Below are positions 1 through 9,057 of a DNA stretch of 17,591 bases, piece after piece. The notes beneath the pieces were generated by a model, which was given only the letters and a program-made list of their open reading frames with translations, was not told the origin of the DNA and did no database searches. A program made the position numbers and the translations under genes. The DNA comes from DASSRQ01 sp035701665. Its GTDB lineage: Bacteria; Vulcanimicrobiota; Vulcanimicrobiia; Vulcanimicrobiales; Vulcanimicrobiaceae. Position 1 is the first letter of the stretch. Every line of letters begins with the position of its first letter. Where the stretch lies: positions 1 to 17,591 of the forward strand of contig DASSRQ010000123.1 in assembly GCA_035701665.1 (NCBI GenBank), given 5' to 3'.

Positions 1-3000
1 GTCAACCGACACGCGCACCGTTTCGTCCGGCGAGAACTCTGGCGACGAATCCGGAACGGTTTGCGCGATCGCATAGATGGCGGCGGCCGTGTCTTTGGTC
101 GTAAACCACCACGACCCGTGCTGTTCCGACCGCAGGAACGCGACGGTGCGTGCGGTTCCGGCCGCATCGCCGAGCGCGGCATTCAACCGCAAAGCGTACG
201 CGGTCGTTTCGATCGGGTCGTCTTCCCATGCGTAGTGCCAGGACTCGCCCGTCCAATACCGGTACGTGCCGTTGTCGATGGCGCGCGCATTCAGTAGTGC
301 GAGGAGACGCCTTGCCGTTGTGTCGTCGCCGAGCTCGTGCGCGGCCAATCCGAGTGTCGCGAGCGCATACGAGTTAAGGTCCTTCGCCCGGTCGATCGTT
401 TGCCTCAGTAACGACCGCGGTATCCGCTCCGGTGCGGCGTTTGCTAGCGAGAAGAGCATGTACGCACGCGTATTCCATTCCGATCCCTTTTGTGCGCCGC
501 CCCAGAAACGTAACGTGTCGGTGCGCTGCGTTTCGAGAAGCGCAACGAGAGCGTCGATACCGCGCGAGTACATGCCGTTGCGCGAGACGTCGTAGCCGGC
601 TTTGCGAAACTCGGTCAATCCGTATAGCGCGTATGCCGTCATAAAGGGGTGGCCGTCGTCGTTCTCCCACCAGCCCCACGAGCCGTCGCCATGCTGCAGT
701 TGCGCTAAGCGCGCGAGCGCGTGTTCGACGATCTCCGCGGTGTTCCGATCGGCGGTACGCTGCAGATGCGTGCGTTTGAGCACTCGATCGACGAAGACGG
801 CGGGCAGGGCGGCCGACATCGTTTGCTCGGTGCAATAGTACGGATACACGTCGAGCAGTCGAACGTTCTCGACCAACTGCGCCGCAACGCTCGGTGTAAG
901 CTGCAGGTGCAGCGCGCCGGCATCGTATCCCGCGGGCAGCGAGACGGCTAGCGTCGACTGTGCCTGCGTCGTTCCGGCATCGCGTTCGTGTTCCGCAGTT
1001 CCGGACGATTCGATTGGAATCATCATCTGCATCGCATCGCTGCGAGCGCCGTCGCTTCCGCGCAAAACGAACGTTTGGTCCCCGATGGCCGGTGCGGTAT
1101 ACGGCCACGACGTACTCGCGCTCGCAGTATGGTCGAACGCGACGAGCGCATCGAGCGGATCGGCATTGATGTCCAAGCGCAGATGCGCTTGCGCACTGCC
1201 CGCAACGCCGTGCGCGATGCCGCCAATCGTCGTCTTGTCGCCTTTGCGCAAGAACCGCGGCAGCTCGAGCCGCACGAGAAAGTCTTTGGTGACCAGCGCT
1301 TTGCCGTTACCTTGACCGACGGATGCGGCGTCATCGACCGCTACGGCCTTTGCGACCCACGTGGTCAAGTTATCGGGCCAGGTAAAAACGATCCGGCCGT
1401 TGCCGTAGTCGTCGGTCTGCGCATCGCCGGCCCAATAGGCGGTGTCGGCAAACTTGCTGCGGACGGGGCCGTTCATGCCTTGCGGCGCAGGTGTGGCCGC
1501 TTCGCCGGACATTCGCGGCGCTTGGACGCTGTAGGTATCAGACGTGGTTCCGGGTTTCACGAGATCCCTTGAGCGGATTGCCGCAATCGTCTTAAGCGTC
1601 CGGTTGGGCCGGTACCAGCCGGCTTCCGGATAGAACGGCGACGTCGCGCCGTAGAACGTGTCGCCGATATTCGAAGAATCCGGGAGCAGCGCAAGCAGCG
1701 CCGCATCAACGACCGAGATGCCGATCTCCGTTCGGACGGGTCGTCCTTTTGCGTCGGTAACGTGCACGCGGAACTGCGCGCGTTGCCCGGGTTCGTACTT
1801 CGCGCGATCCGGCACGATGGCGACGTTGAGAACGCGCGGCCCCGGTACGATGCTCACGTTTGCTGCGCCGTTCATCACGCCGAGTTCTTGCGGCAGCGAG
1901 ACGCTCAACGTTACATGCTGCGCGTCTTGCGGTTCGGCAAAAACGGCCGCCGCTGAATACCCGCGCACGTGTATGACGCGCGCTTCGGCCACGCGATCCG
2001 TCGAAAGCACGGCGAGGACATCGCGATCGCGCACCGGGAGCGTGATCAGCGCTTGCATCCGTTCGCCGGGCTTGTATGACGTTTTAGAAAACGTCACCAG
2101 CGGCTGCTGCATGCCGGGCAGCGGCTCGCCGCCGCGCGCATCGGAGACCCACAAACTGCTCGTTGCGGCTGACGTGTTTCCGGCCTCGTCCGTTCCCGTC
2201 GCGCGCACCGCGTACATTCCGGATTCTTCCGGTGTAAATGCCACGGCCGTTTTATCGCCGGTTGTAATGTCGCGCGTCAAATCGGTGCGCCCGCTATCGT
2301 AGCGCCACGCCTTCTGGTTCCATACCGCGTGCGTCACGGTTACATGAATGTTTCGAGTTTCGGACTTCTGGGTTTCGTACGAATGTGCCGTAAATCCGAA
2401 CGAGATCGGATGCCCCGCCTGAGCGAACCAGCGATCTTGCGTGATACCGATCGAGAACTCCGCCGGGACGATCTGCATCGAAGATGCGGTCGAAACCGTA
2501 CGTCCCGATGTATCGCGCAGGTCAGCGGTCACCTCGAGCGTTTGTGAATCGGTGACGTGGTTCGTTGGAACGCGAATCTTCCACGCGCCGTTGCCGTCCG
2601 TTACCGCCGAGCCTTGCGCGAGCGTTTTCGTTTGATAGTTGTGTGGAAACCAGCGGTCGAAGGGCGAGAACCAATAGTACTGCGGCTGCGCGACGGCGGT
2701 GTAGGCTACGTGCATTCCGGCTGCGGGCCGGCCGAAAAAGTACTTGGCCAGCAAGGAAAACGTCGCGGTGTGTCCGCCGATAATCGTGCGTTGCGGTGCG
2801 GAAAGGTCGGCTTCGTACTCCGGCTTTTTGTACGCCTGCACTTGGAATCCGTAAGGTCCCCAATCGTTTCTGTCGACGAGAATCCGGTACGCGCCTAGAC
2901 GCGCGGAGTCGGAGAGTACGAAGTCGCCGTGCACGCTGCCGTAGCGGTCCAGCGTCAGGGTACGGTCGTAGATTTTGGTGTTGTCCTCGTCGAGAACGCG

Positions 3001-3822
3001 TATGCGCCGCTGCCCGTGCGGCGGCTCGAACGAACCGATGTCGCCGGTGCGGTAGATCGCGCGGAAATGCACGCGCTGGCCTTCTCTGTACAACGGGCGA
3101 TCGGTCTGAACGAATGCCGTCTCGCCGCGCTCTTGGCCGTACCAGTACCGGGTCATCACGCCGATGGAACCGTCCGAAGCCTCGGCGAGAATGGCACTGT
3201 TTCCGCCGCTCCATGGCGCTTTTAAGTCTGTGACTGCTACGCCATCGGCAGTGGAGGATATGTCGTGCTCTTTTGCATTCGAAAAAGCTAGGAATTGCAG
3301 CCGTTCGCGGTGCGCGGAAAAATCGGCGAGATTTACGGCCCAAAAAGCGGATGTCGTTCCGGTGCTTCCCGCGAGAACCCCGATGGTCGTTACTGTTACC
3401 GGCGTGAGAAGTACGTGCGATCCGTTTGTTACGACCGCTGCATACTGCCCGACGGGATATTCTCCGACGTCCGCAACGCGAGCGCCGCTCTCCGCGTCGC
3501 TTTCGTTAGAAACGAACGAGCGTACGAGCGTGCCGCGCGTGCGGACCGCCTGAAACGCATCCGGCGTTTTGATCGTGCGCGCGGCCAACCCTATGAAGAG
3601 ATCGCGCGGGATCCGGTAAAACTCGGTGCTCGCCGATCCCGACGGTCCTTGGTAACCGAACTCGTAAAAATTCAACGGAATCTGAATCGTGTGCGAGGGC
3701 TCGACCGCAAGAGGGTCCGCGACGTCTCGCGCGAGCTGCCGCTGCGCCTGAGCGGTTCCGAAAAGCAGTGCTGCCGAGGCTGCGGCGATCGTTAGAAAAC
3801 GTCCGGCTTGCGTACTCTTCAT
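1..3822 (-). CDS. Alpha-2-macroglobulin family protein, C-terminus cut by window edge
   Basis: Bacterial alpha-2-macroglobulins trap proteases in the periplasm through a bait region and a reactive thioester. The frame is open for 1274 codons from ATG 3822 and runs off the left edge. It begins with a signal peptide (MKSTQAGRF, hydrophobic stretch, then AQA|Q near residue 26-27). No lipobox cysteine is present, so the protein should be soluble periplasmic or secreted, unlike the E. coli lipoprotein. An MG2-like domain starts near residue 236 (FVQTDRPLYREGQ), a bait-region-type domain near 574 (FSKTSYKPGE), and the A2M core near 794-885 (WPDNLTTW, LPRFLRKGD). The thioester motif is YYCTEQ with Cys997 and Gln1000, at the head of the helical thioester domain (LQHGDGSWGWW follows). 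No strong Shine-Dalgarno is visible. It is the last visible gene of the manB-GTPase-nagA run, 46 nt after nagA. No penicillin-binding protein 1C, the common partner, is seen in the window. Confidence 0.95.
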   Translation of the reverse strand, partial: MKSTQAGRFLTIAAASAALLFGTAQAQRQLARDVADPLAVEPSHTIQIPLNFYEFGYQGPSGSASTEFYRIPRDLFIGLAARTIKTPDAFQAVRTRGTLVRSFVSNESDAESGARVADVGEYPVGQYAAVVTNGSHVLLTPVTVTTIGVLAGSTGTTSAFWAVNLADFSAHRERLQFLAFSNAKEHDISSTADGVAVTDLKAPWSGGNSAILAEASDGSIGVMTRYWYGQERGETAFVQTDRPLYREGQRVHFRAIYRTGDIGSFEPPHGQRRIRVLDEDNTKIYDRTLTLDRYGSVHGDFVLSDSARLGAYRILVDRNDWGPYGFQVQAYKKPEYEADLSAPQRTIIGGHTATFSLLAKYFFGRPAAGMHVAYTAVAQPQYYWFSPFDRWFPHNYQTKTLAQGSAVTDGNGAWKIRVPTNHVTDSQTLEVTADLRDTSGRTVSTASSMQIVPAEFSIGITQDRWFAQAGHPISFGFTAHSYETQKSETRNIHVTVTHAVWNQKAWRYDSGRTDLTRDITTGDKTAVAFTPEESGMYAVRATGTDEAGNTSAATSSLWVSDARGGEPLPGMQQPLVTFSKTSYKPGERMQALITLPVRDRDVLAVLSTDRVAEARVIHVRGYSAAAVFAEPQDAQHVTLSVSLPQELGVMNGAANVSIVPGPRVLNVAIVPDRAKYEPGQRAQFRVHVTDAKGRPVRTEIGISVVDAALLALLPDSSNIGDTFYGATSPFYPEAGWYRPNRTLKTIAAIRSRDLVKPGTTSDTYSVQAPRMSGEAATPAPQGMNGPVRSKFADTAYWAGDAQTDDYGNGRIVFTWPDNLTTWVAKAVAVDDAASVGQGNGKALVTKDFLVRLELPRFLRKGDKTTIGGIAHGVAGSAQAHLRLDINADPLDALVAFDHTASASTSWPYTAPAIGDQTFVLRGSDGARSDAMQMMIPIESSGTAEHERDAGTTQAQSTLAVSLPAGYDAGALHLQLTPSVAAQLVENVRLLDVYPYYCTEQTMSAALPAVFVDRVLKRTHLQRTADRNTAEIVEHALARLAQLQHGDGSWGWWENDDGHPFMTAYALYGLTEFRKAGYDVSRNGMYSRGIDALVALLETQRTDTLRFWGGAQKGSEWNTRAYMLFSLANAAPERIPRSLLRQTIDRAKDLNSYALATLGLAAHELGDDTTARRLLALLNARAIDNGTYRYWTGESWHYAWEDDPIETTAYALRLNAALGDAAGTARTVAFLRSEQHGSWWFTTKDTAAAIYAIAQTVPDSSPEFSPDETVRVSVD

Positions 3823-3868
3823 ACAGCCGGAACGTTTGCTGCGCGGATTTTGTGTCGCCCTGCGGGCG

Positions 3869-5035
3869 TTATGCGGCGGCGGGCGCTCCGAGTTCGCCGA
3901 AGACCGTCACGCCGCCGACCATCGCTGCGATAACCGAATACTCGGTATCCCAGAACGAGAGGTCTGCGCGCATGCCCGGCGCTATCGAGCCCATCTCGCG
4001 CTGCAATCCCAGCAGCTTCGCGGGCGCCGACGTTGCACACAGGATGGCTCGCGCAAAGGGCAGTTCCGTGTAGGCCATGTAGTTGCGCAGGCCTTCGTCC
4101 ATCCGAAGCGCGCTGCCGGCTATCGTTCCGTCTTCCGAGCGCATCACGCCGCCTTCGATGTGATAGCCCGGTCCGGCCGGCGGCATGTTGTCCGTTGCGA
4201 GCACGATACGATCGCCGAGCGCGCGGTGCAGCACGTCGACCATGACGGGCGAGACGTGATGGCCGTCGCAGATCAACTGCACGAGCGTGCGTCCATCTTG
4301 CATGAACGCCGCAAGGATCGATGGATCGCGGTGATCGAGCGGCGGCATTGCATTGAATGCATGCGTCAGCGACCGGAACCCCAGGCCGATAGCGAGCATG
4401 CCTTCGCGATAGTGCGCCGACGTGTGACCTGCGGAGCAGACGATGCCGTGTTCGAGAAAGACGCGTGCCGCGTCGGTCGCGCCGTCGATCTCCGGTGCGA
4501 GCGTGACCATCATGCACGCGCCCCGGCTTGCATCGACGAGCTCTTTGGCGCGCTCGGCGCTTGCCGGAATGATCCACTGCGCTTGGTGCACGCGGCGGAA
4601 CTTCGGATTTAAAAACGGGCCTTCAAAATGAATGCCGAGGCAGCGCGCGCCGCGCGGACGATCCTCTTCGAGTTGATGCGCGGCTTCGGCGACTTCGCCG
4701 GCTGCGTGCAGCATCGACTCCCACGGCGCTGTCATGATCCCTGCAAGGTATCCCGTCGTACCCTGGCGCGCGTATTCGACCGATGCGACCGGTACGGCGT
4801 AGCCTTGATCGCGATTGAATAAAAACTCGCCGGCGCCGTTCGTGTGAACGTCTATCATGCCGGGAGCGACAGTGGTTCCGGGTGGAAGCGCGACGTCGGA
4901 CGGCCCGTCAGGCGGTAGAATCTCTACGATGCGGCCGCGATCGATTGCGAGCCGGCCCTGTACGGACTCTCCGTTCCCTAGTGCAAGTGTAGCGGGACCG
5001 AGGATAAACCGGTGGAGAGTTCCGTTGAATGCCAT
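3869..5035 (-). CDS. nagA: N-acetylglucosamine-6-phosphate deacetylase
   Basis: Predicted cytoplasmic metal-dependent amidohydrolase that turns GlcNAc-6-phosphate into glucosamine-6-phosphate and acetate, for amino-sugar and cell-wall recycling. The 388-residue length is normal for the family. Visible motifs are PGMIDVHTNG (60s), GIHFEGPFLN with Glu138, SAGHTS with His204, LTHAFNAMPP with His225, CDGHHV with His260, and the catalytic Asp in LATDNMPPAG (Asp282). The first metal motif is H-x-N (His64, Asn66) where many relatives have H-x-H; from memory E. coli NagA has Q-x-N there, so a one-metal enzyme is plausible (inference). ATG 5035 has AGGA eight bases upstream and lies 10 nt after the dynamin-like gene, so the two are probably co-translated. 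Other CE9 or amidohydrolase specificities are less likely, given the match across all motifs. Confidence 0.93.
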   Translation of the reverse strand: MAFNGTLHRFILGPATLALGNGESVQGRLAIDRGRIVEILPPDGPSDVALPPGTTVAPGMIDVHTNGAGEFLFNRDQGYAVPVASVEYARQGTTGYLAGIMTAPWESMLHAAGEVAEAAHQLEEDRPRGARCLGIHFEGPFLNPKFRRVHQAQWIIPASAERAKELVDASRGACMMVTLAPEIDGATDAARVFLEHGIVCSAGHTSAHYREGMLAIGLGFRSLTHAFNAMPPLDHRDPSILAAFMQDGRTLVQLICDGHHVSPVMVDVLHRALGDRIVLATDNMPPAGPGYHIEGGVMRSEDGTIAGSALRMDEGLRNYMAYTELPFARAILCATSAPAKLLGLQREMGSIAPGMRADLSFWDTEYSVIAAMVGGVTVFGELGAPAAA

Positions 5036-5045
5036 GGTGCTTTTC

Positions 5046-7676
5046 CTAACGTTTCAACAGGCGGCCCAACAAGCCTAGCGGCTTCGGCTTGGATTCTCCT
5101 TTGGACACGGGCGGAGCTGCGGGAACGCTCGCTGCCCTTTCCAAGCGCGAGAGCCGTGCCATATGCTCTTCGGCATGCGCGCTTACCGTGGAGATTAATG
5201 CGTCTACCTCGTTCCAGCCCGCAGGTGCGCGATGTTCGCGCCGCGCCTGCGCGTGTTCGAGCGTGGAAACGGTGAAGATGCGCTGCACGGGAATCGAACG
5301 CTCGCGCAGATACTCTTGCGCAAGCGTAACGACGCCGCGGCGCTCGGGCGAGGTTTCGTTGTCCGCGAGTGTATGCGCGAACAGCATCGGCTTGCCCAAA
5401 GCGGCGATGCGTTCGTACAGCGAAAGTTCGCGATCGGAGAGCTGGCGCGAAAAAAGACACAGCACTTCGCTGGCTTCGCGCGCAGCGACCATGCAGACGT
5501 CTTCGAGCGTCGAGTCGCCGGCATCGAAGGCGGGCGCATGCACCAGGACGAGTTCGCGCGGAAGGCTCCACGGCGTCAGAATCAGTACGGGGTTGCGCGT
5601 CGCTTCTTCCAGCGCGGACTCGATTTCGACTTCGCGCCACTCTCCGTCCGCCTGAAGCGCAAACGCCTCTTCCTGTTCGCCATACCGTACGTGAACCGGA
5701 TAAGCGATCGCGCCGGCGACTTCATCGGCTAAAACGCGATGGCCGGCAAAGGCATTGATCAAACTCGACTTGCCGCGGCGAAGCGCGCCGATCACGGCAA
5801 CGCGCCAGCGCTGCGGACGCAAGCCTTTCTGATAGGCGCCCCGGTCGAATTCGGTCGCGATATGCGCGCGGCGAACCGTTTCGGGTCCGGCGTCGGCCGC
5901 GGCTATCTCCTCGCCGCGTTCCAAGAATGCCGACGCAGCGGTGTCGATTGCTGCGCGAAGATCGGTGACGGTTTGTGCGCGGTCCCGAAGCGCGGCACCG
6001 GCATCGCTTTGGCGGTCGTGCGTCTGGTGAACCGCGAGTGCTCGATCGATGCTGCCGGACAGCGCATCCGTTGCGCGCGCGAGCGCCTCGCTCAGCGCCG
6101 TATCGTACGTCTCGCGAATGCGTGCGATCCGGTTCGCGATATCGTCCGCAAACGCGCGCATGCCGTTCTCGAACTCCGGCCAGATCTGCGCGCGCAGATC
6201 GGCGGTTAGTTCGCGTTTCATGTACGTGCCGGTTTGCGCTCCCGCGAACTTTGCCGCGATGCTCTGCACGAGATTGATTGCCGGCCCGCCAAGTGCTTCG
6301 AGAACGATCGCCGCCGCGAGCGCGCGCGCGGGCTCTTCGTTCCACATGTTGCTCGCGCCGTTCGAACCGAACGCCTGCGCTGCGGCCTGCGCAAAATCGA
6401 ATCGCAGCGGAAGCTCGCCGGCAGCATCGGCGGCGGCGCGCCGGTACTCCGCGTGCACGGCTGCGGCGACTTCCTGCGCAAAGATACCGGCTGTTTGTCC
6501 CAGCGTGCGATCGACTAAGATATGCAAACGTGCGCGGTCGCGAAGCCGTGCGATGTCGGCCGTGTCGAAGGCGTGCGCGAGCGCTTGCTGCGCGTCTTCG
6601 GCCAAAACGTTTCCGCGTTCGCACAAGGCTTGGACGAGGCGGTCCGAAACGCTGCGCGCACGATCTCGTTCGCCTGATGTAAACTGCTGCAGGTGGTCCA
6701 GTTGCGGCTGCACGGCCGCGCGTCGCGTCTGCAGCTCGGCAGTTCCCAGTGCCAGCATGCTGCGGTCGCGCTCGATGCGCTCCAGCTCGTCTTGCGCCGC
6801 TTCCAACGCAACCTCGCGGGCGCGCCGGATACGCGCGCGCCCGGTATTGCGAACGAGCGAGGCATCCAGCGCCGAAAGAAAGGCCTCGAACCGCGAGCGT
6901 TCGATCGCGGCGGGATCGTGCTGCTGCACGCCGTCGGCATAGACCTTTGCGGAAAGCGCGTAGACGTAGGCGCCCGGCGCATGCACCGCGGCAAGTTGCT
7001 GAATCCGTTCGGCGGCGCTTTGCCATGCCGGTTTCCCGCTCTCGCCCGGCTGTTCCCAAAGATCGATCTTCGTCTGCACGATGAAGATCGTGTCGAGATG
7101 CTGCCGGATGATGCCTAAGAACGAAGCGTCGCCTTCGGAGAACGGCTGCTGCGTATCGATCAAATACAATACGGCGTCTGCGCCCGGTAAAAACTGCAGC
7201 GTTGCCCGCCGGTGTGCGGGATTTATCGATGCGAGACCCGGCGTATCGGCTAGGGTGAAACCGCGCTGCAGAAACGCCGAATCGGTTTGCACGACAACGC
7301 GCAGCGGCGCATCCTCGTCGTTCGCGACGAACTTCGAGAGCCGCTCGATGGGAACGCGCGCAGTGCGGCCGTCTTCGTAATGCGCGTGCGCGGTCGTCTC
7401 GGGGCCGTACTCGAGTTCGGTGATCGTCGCCGTGGACGGATTGATATCCGTCGCGAGCAGGCCGAATTTGCCGAGCAATGCGTTCAGCAAAAACGACTTT
7501 CCGCTTGAAAACTCACCGACGACGGCCAGCACGAACGACGAGCGTTCGAGACGCTCGCGCGCGGCGGTTAAAGCGGTTCGCCCTTCCGGCGCGGTAAGCG
7601 CTTCGAGGCTGCGGACTAAATCGAGAAGCTCCTTGCGCGCCGCGTCGTAGCGCGCAAGGGCGGAGTGGTCGATCAG
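5046..7676 (-). CDS. Tandem dynamin-like GTPase, second G domain degenerate
   Basis: Bacterial dynamin-like proteins bind GTP and remodel or repair membranes. With CTG 7676 as residue 1 the product has 876 residues. The first G domain is complete: GEFSSGKS (54-61), an INPSTATITE switch, DTPG (144-147) and TKID (202-205). Long helical segments follow, with a moderately hydrophobic stretch around 452-479 that could touch membrane. A second P-loop, GALRRGKSS (630-638), lacks a normal G3 (HAPA in place of DxxG) and G4 (TLAD in place of TKxD), so the second head may not hydrolyse GTP. The C-terminal tail is basic (KPKPLGLLGRLLKR). Start choice: the open frame extends to TTG 7793, but 7677-7793 overlaps the conserved manB 3' end and has atypical A/T third positions. 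The only in-frame ATG, GTG or TTG codons before the P-loop are TTG 7793, GTG 7790 and GTG 7532. A CTG overlapping the manB stop (CTGA) fits best but is unusual. Confidence 0.85.
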   Translation of the reverse strand: MIDHSALARYDAARKELLDLVRSLEALTAPEGRTALTAARERLERSSFVLAVVGEFSSGKSFLLNALLGKFGLLATDINPSTATITELEYGPETTAHAHYEDGRTARVPIERLSKFVANDEDAPLRVVVQTDSAFLQRGFTLADTPGLASINPAHRRATLQFLPGADAVLYLIDTQQPFSEGDASFLGIIRQHLDTIFIVQTKIDLWEQPGESGKPAWQSAAERIQQLAAVHAPGAYVYALSAKVYADGVQQHDPAAIERSRFEAFLSALDASLVRNTGRARIRRAREVALEAAQDELERIERDRSMLALGTAELQTRRAAVQPQLDHLQQFTSGERDRARSVSDRLVQALCERGNVLAEDAQQALAHAFDTADIARLRDRARLHILVDRTLGQTAGIFAQEVAAAVHAEYRRAAADAAGELPLRFDFAQAAAQAFGSNGASNMWNEEPARALAAAIVLEALGGPAINLVQSIAAKFAGAQTGTYMKRELTADLRAQIWPEFENGMRAFADDIANRIARIRETYDTALSEALARATDALSGSIDRALAVHQTHDRQSDAGAALRDRAQTVTDLRAAIDTAASAFLERGEEIAAADAGPETVRRAHIATEFDRGAYQKGLRPQRWRVAVIGALRRGKSSLINAFAGHRVLADEVAGAIAYPVHVRYGEQEEAFALQADGEWREVEIESALEEATRNPVLILTPWSLPRELVLVHAPAFDAGDSTLEDVCMVAAREASEVLCLFSRQLSDRELSLYERIAALGKPMLFAHTLADNETSPERRGVVTLAQEYLRERSIPVQRIFTVSTLEHAQARREHRAPAGWNEVDALISTVSAHAEEHMARLSRLERAASVPAAPPVSKGESKPKPLGLLGRLLKR

Positions 7677-9022
7677 CTGCGGATCAACGCCAGCGCCTCG
7701 TCGCGGTGGCGCTCCATGAGCTCTTTCGTATCGCCTTCCACGTTCAAGCGCAGCAGCGGCTCCGTATTTGAAGGACGTACGTTCATCCACCAATCGGGAT
7801 ATTGAACGGTGACGCCGTCGAGATGGTCGATCTGCGCGTCCTTGAAGTGCTCCTCGATCTCCGCCATTTTGGCTTTCGCGTCTTTGACCGTGCTGTTGAT
7901 CTCACCCGAACGGAAGCGCGTGTCGATCGGCGCGATAACTTCGCTGACGGGCTTGTTCGCCTCGCTGAAGAGTTCCAAGCACTGCATCAGCGCGATCATG
8001 CCGGAGTCCGCATACCAATTATCTTTGAAGTAAAAATGGCCGCTGTGTTCGCCGCCGAACACGACGTCTTCGTCGCGCATCGTCTTTTTGATCAGCGAAT
8101 GGCCCACTTGCGAGCGCACGGGAATGCCGCCGTTCTTTTCGATCAACTCGGGAACGCTGCGGCTGCAGATCAGATTGTACAGAATTTTCGCGCCGGGGTA
8201 CCGTTTGAGCGTGTTGAGCGCGACGAGCGCCGTTACGGTACTGCCGTCTATCAGATCGCCTTTCTCGTCGACGATAAACATCCGGTCGGCATCGCCGTCG
8301 AACGCGACGCCGAGATCGCAGCCGTGTTTACGAACCGCCGCCTGCAGGTCGATCATGTTCTCCGGTTCGATGGGGCTTGCCGGATGATTCGGAAAGCTGC
8401 CGTCGAGTTCGAAGTACAGCGGCGTCACTTCGCACGGCAGATGCTTGAAAACGTGCGGCACGGTTTCGCCGGCCATGCCGTTACCGGCGTCGATAGCAAT
8501 CTTGAACGGCTTGATCGCCTTCGGATCGATGAACGACAAACAATGCGCGCCGAAGTCTTCCAGAATATTGCGCTGCACGATCTTCCCCGGCACCGGCGCC
8601 TTCGGCGGTATATCGTTCGCTACGATGCGGTCGCGGATCTCGCCCAGGCCCGTTTCCAATGAGATCGCCTGCGCTTTGTCGCGTGTGAACTTCATGCCGT
8701 TGTAGTTGGCCGGATTGTGCGAGGCCGTGATCATGACGCCGCCGTCGAAGCCGTACTTGCCGACGGCAAAATACAGTGCGTCGGTGGAGACCAAGCCGAT
8801 GTCGGTAACGTCCGCGCCTGCTTCCGATGCGCCCCGTGCAAACGCCGCAAACAGTTTCTCGCCGGAGGGCCGCATGTCGCGGCCTGCTACTACGCTCTTC
8901 GCGCCAAGGAGCGGCACGAAGCAACGCCCGATGAGATAAGCTACGTCCTCGTTAATTTCCGATGGGAAAATGCCGCGAACGTCGTAGCTTTTGAATAAAG
9001 CAGTGTTAAGTTGCGTCTGCAT
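7673..9022 (-). CDS. manB: Phosphomannomutase / phosphoglucomutase
   Basis: Alpha-D-phosphohexomutase, interconverting mannose-6-phosphate and mannose-1-phosphate (often also glucose phosphates) for GDP-mannose and surface polysaccharide synthesis. From ATG 9022 it has 449 residues, a usual length. All four family motifs are visible: the active-site phosphoserine in TASHNP (Ser101), the Mg-binding loop FDGDADR (Asp242, Asp244, Asp246), the sugar-binding loop GGEHSGH (323-329) and the phosphate-binding loop RPSNTEP (416-422). The N-terminus FKSYDVRGIFP is typical of ManB/CpsG. The frame stays open 84 codons further upstream, but that part runs antisense through the divergent phosphatase gene; ATG 9022 has GGAG four bases before it. 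It heads the minus-strand run and its TGA overlaps the proposed start of the dynamin-like gene. Phosphoglucosamine mutase (GlmM) is a less likely alternative, judged from the ManB-like N-terminus and the SNTEP loop. Confidence 0.93.
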   Translation of the reverse strand: MQTQLNTALFKSYDVRGIFPSEINEDVAYLIGRCFVPLLGAKSVVAGRDMRPSGEKLFAAFARGASEAGADVTDIGLVSTDALYFAVGKYGFDGGVMITASHNPANYNGMKFTRDKAQAISLETGLGEIRDRIVANDIPPKAPVPGKIVQRNILEDFGAHCLSFIDPKAIKPFKIAIDAGNGMAGETVPHVFKHLPCEVTPLYFELDGSFPNHPASPIEPENMIDLQAAVRKHGCDLGVAFDGDADRMFIVDEKGDLIDGSTVTALVALNTLKRYPGAKILYNLICSRSVPELIEKNGGIPVRSQVGHSLIKKTMRDEDVVFGGEHSGHFYFKDNWYADSGMIALMQCLELFSEANKPVSEVIAPIDTRFRSGEINSTVKDAKAKMAEIEEHFKDAQIDHLDGVTVQYPDWWMNVRPSNTEPLLRLNVEGDTKELMERHRDEALALIRS

Positions 9023-9057
9023 GACTCTCCGGTTTCGAAGGGGCGCTTGTCTGGACC

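Noticed and set aside
2522..3343. 273-codon minus-strand open frame inside the alpha-2-macroglobulin gene
   Set aside because: Arginine-rich alternative frame; the other minus-strand frame gives continuous MG-domain sequence.
3856..3868. CGCCC-TGC-GGGCG hairpin just after the nagA stop, as a terminator
   Set aside because: Only five base pairs and no T-run in the direction of transcription.
7802..8662. 286-codon plus-strand open frame antisense to manB
   Set aside because: Shadow of the conserved manB catalytic region.
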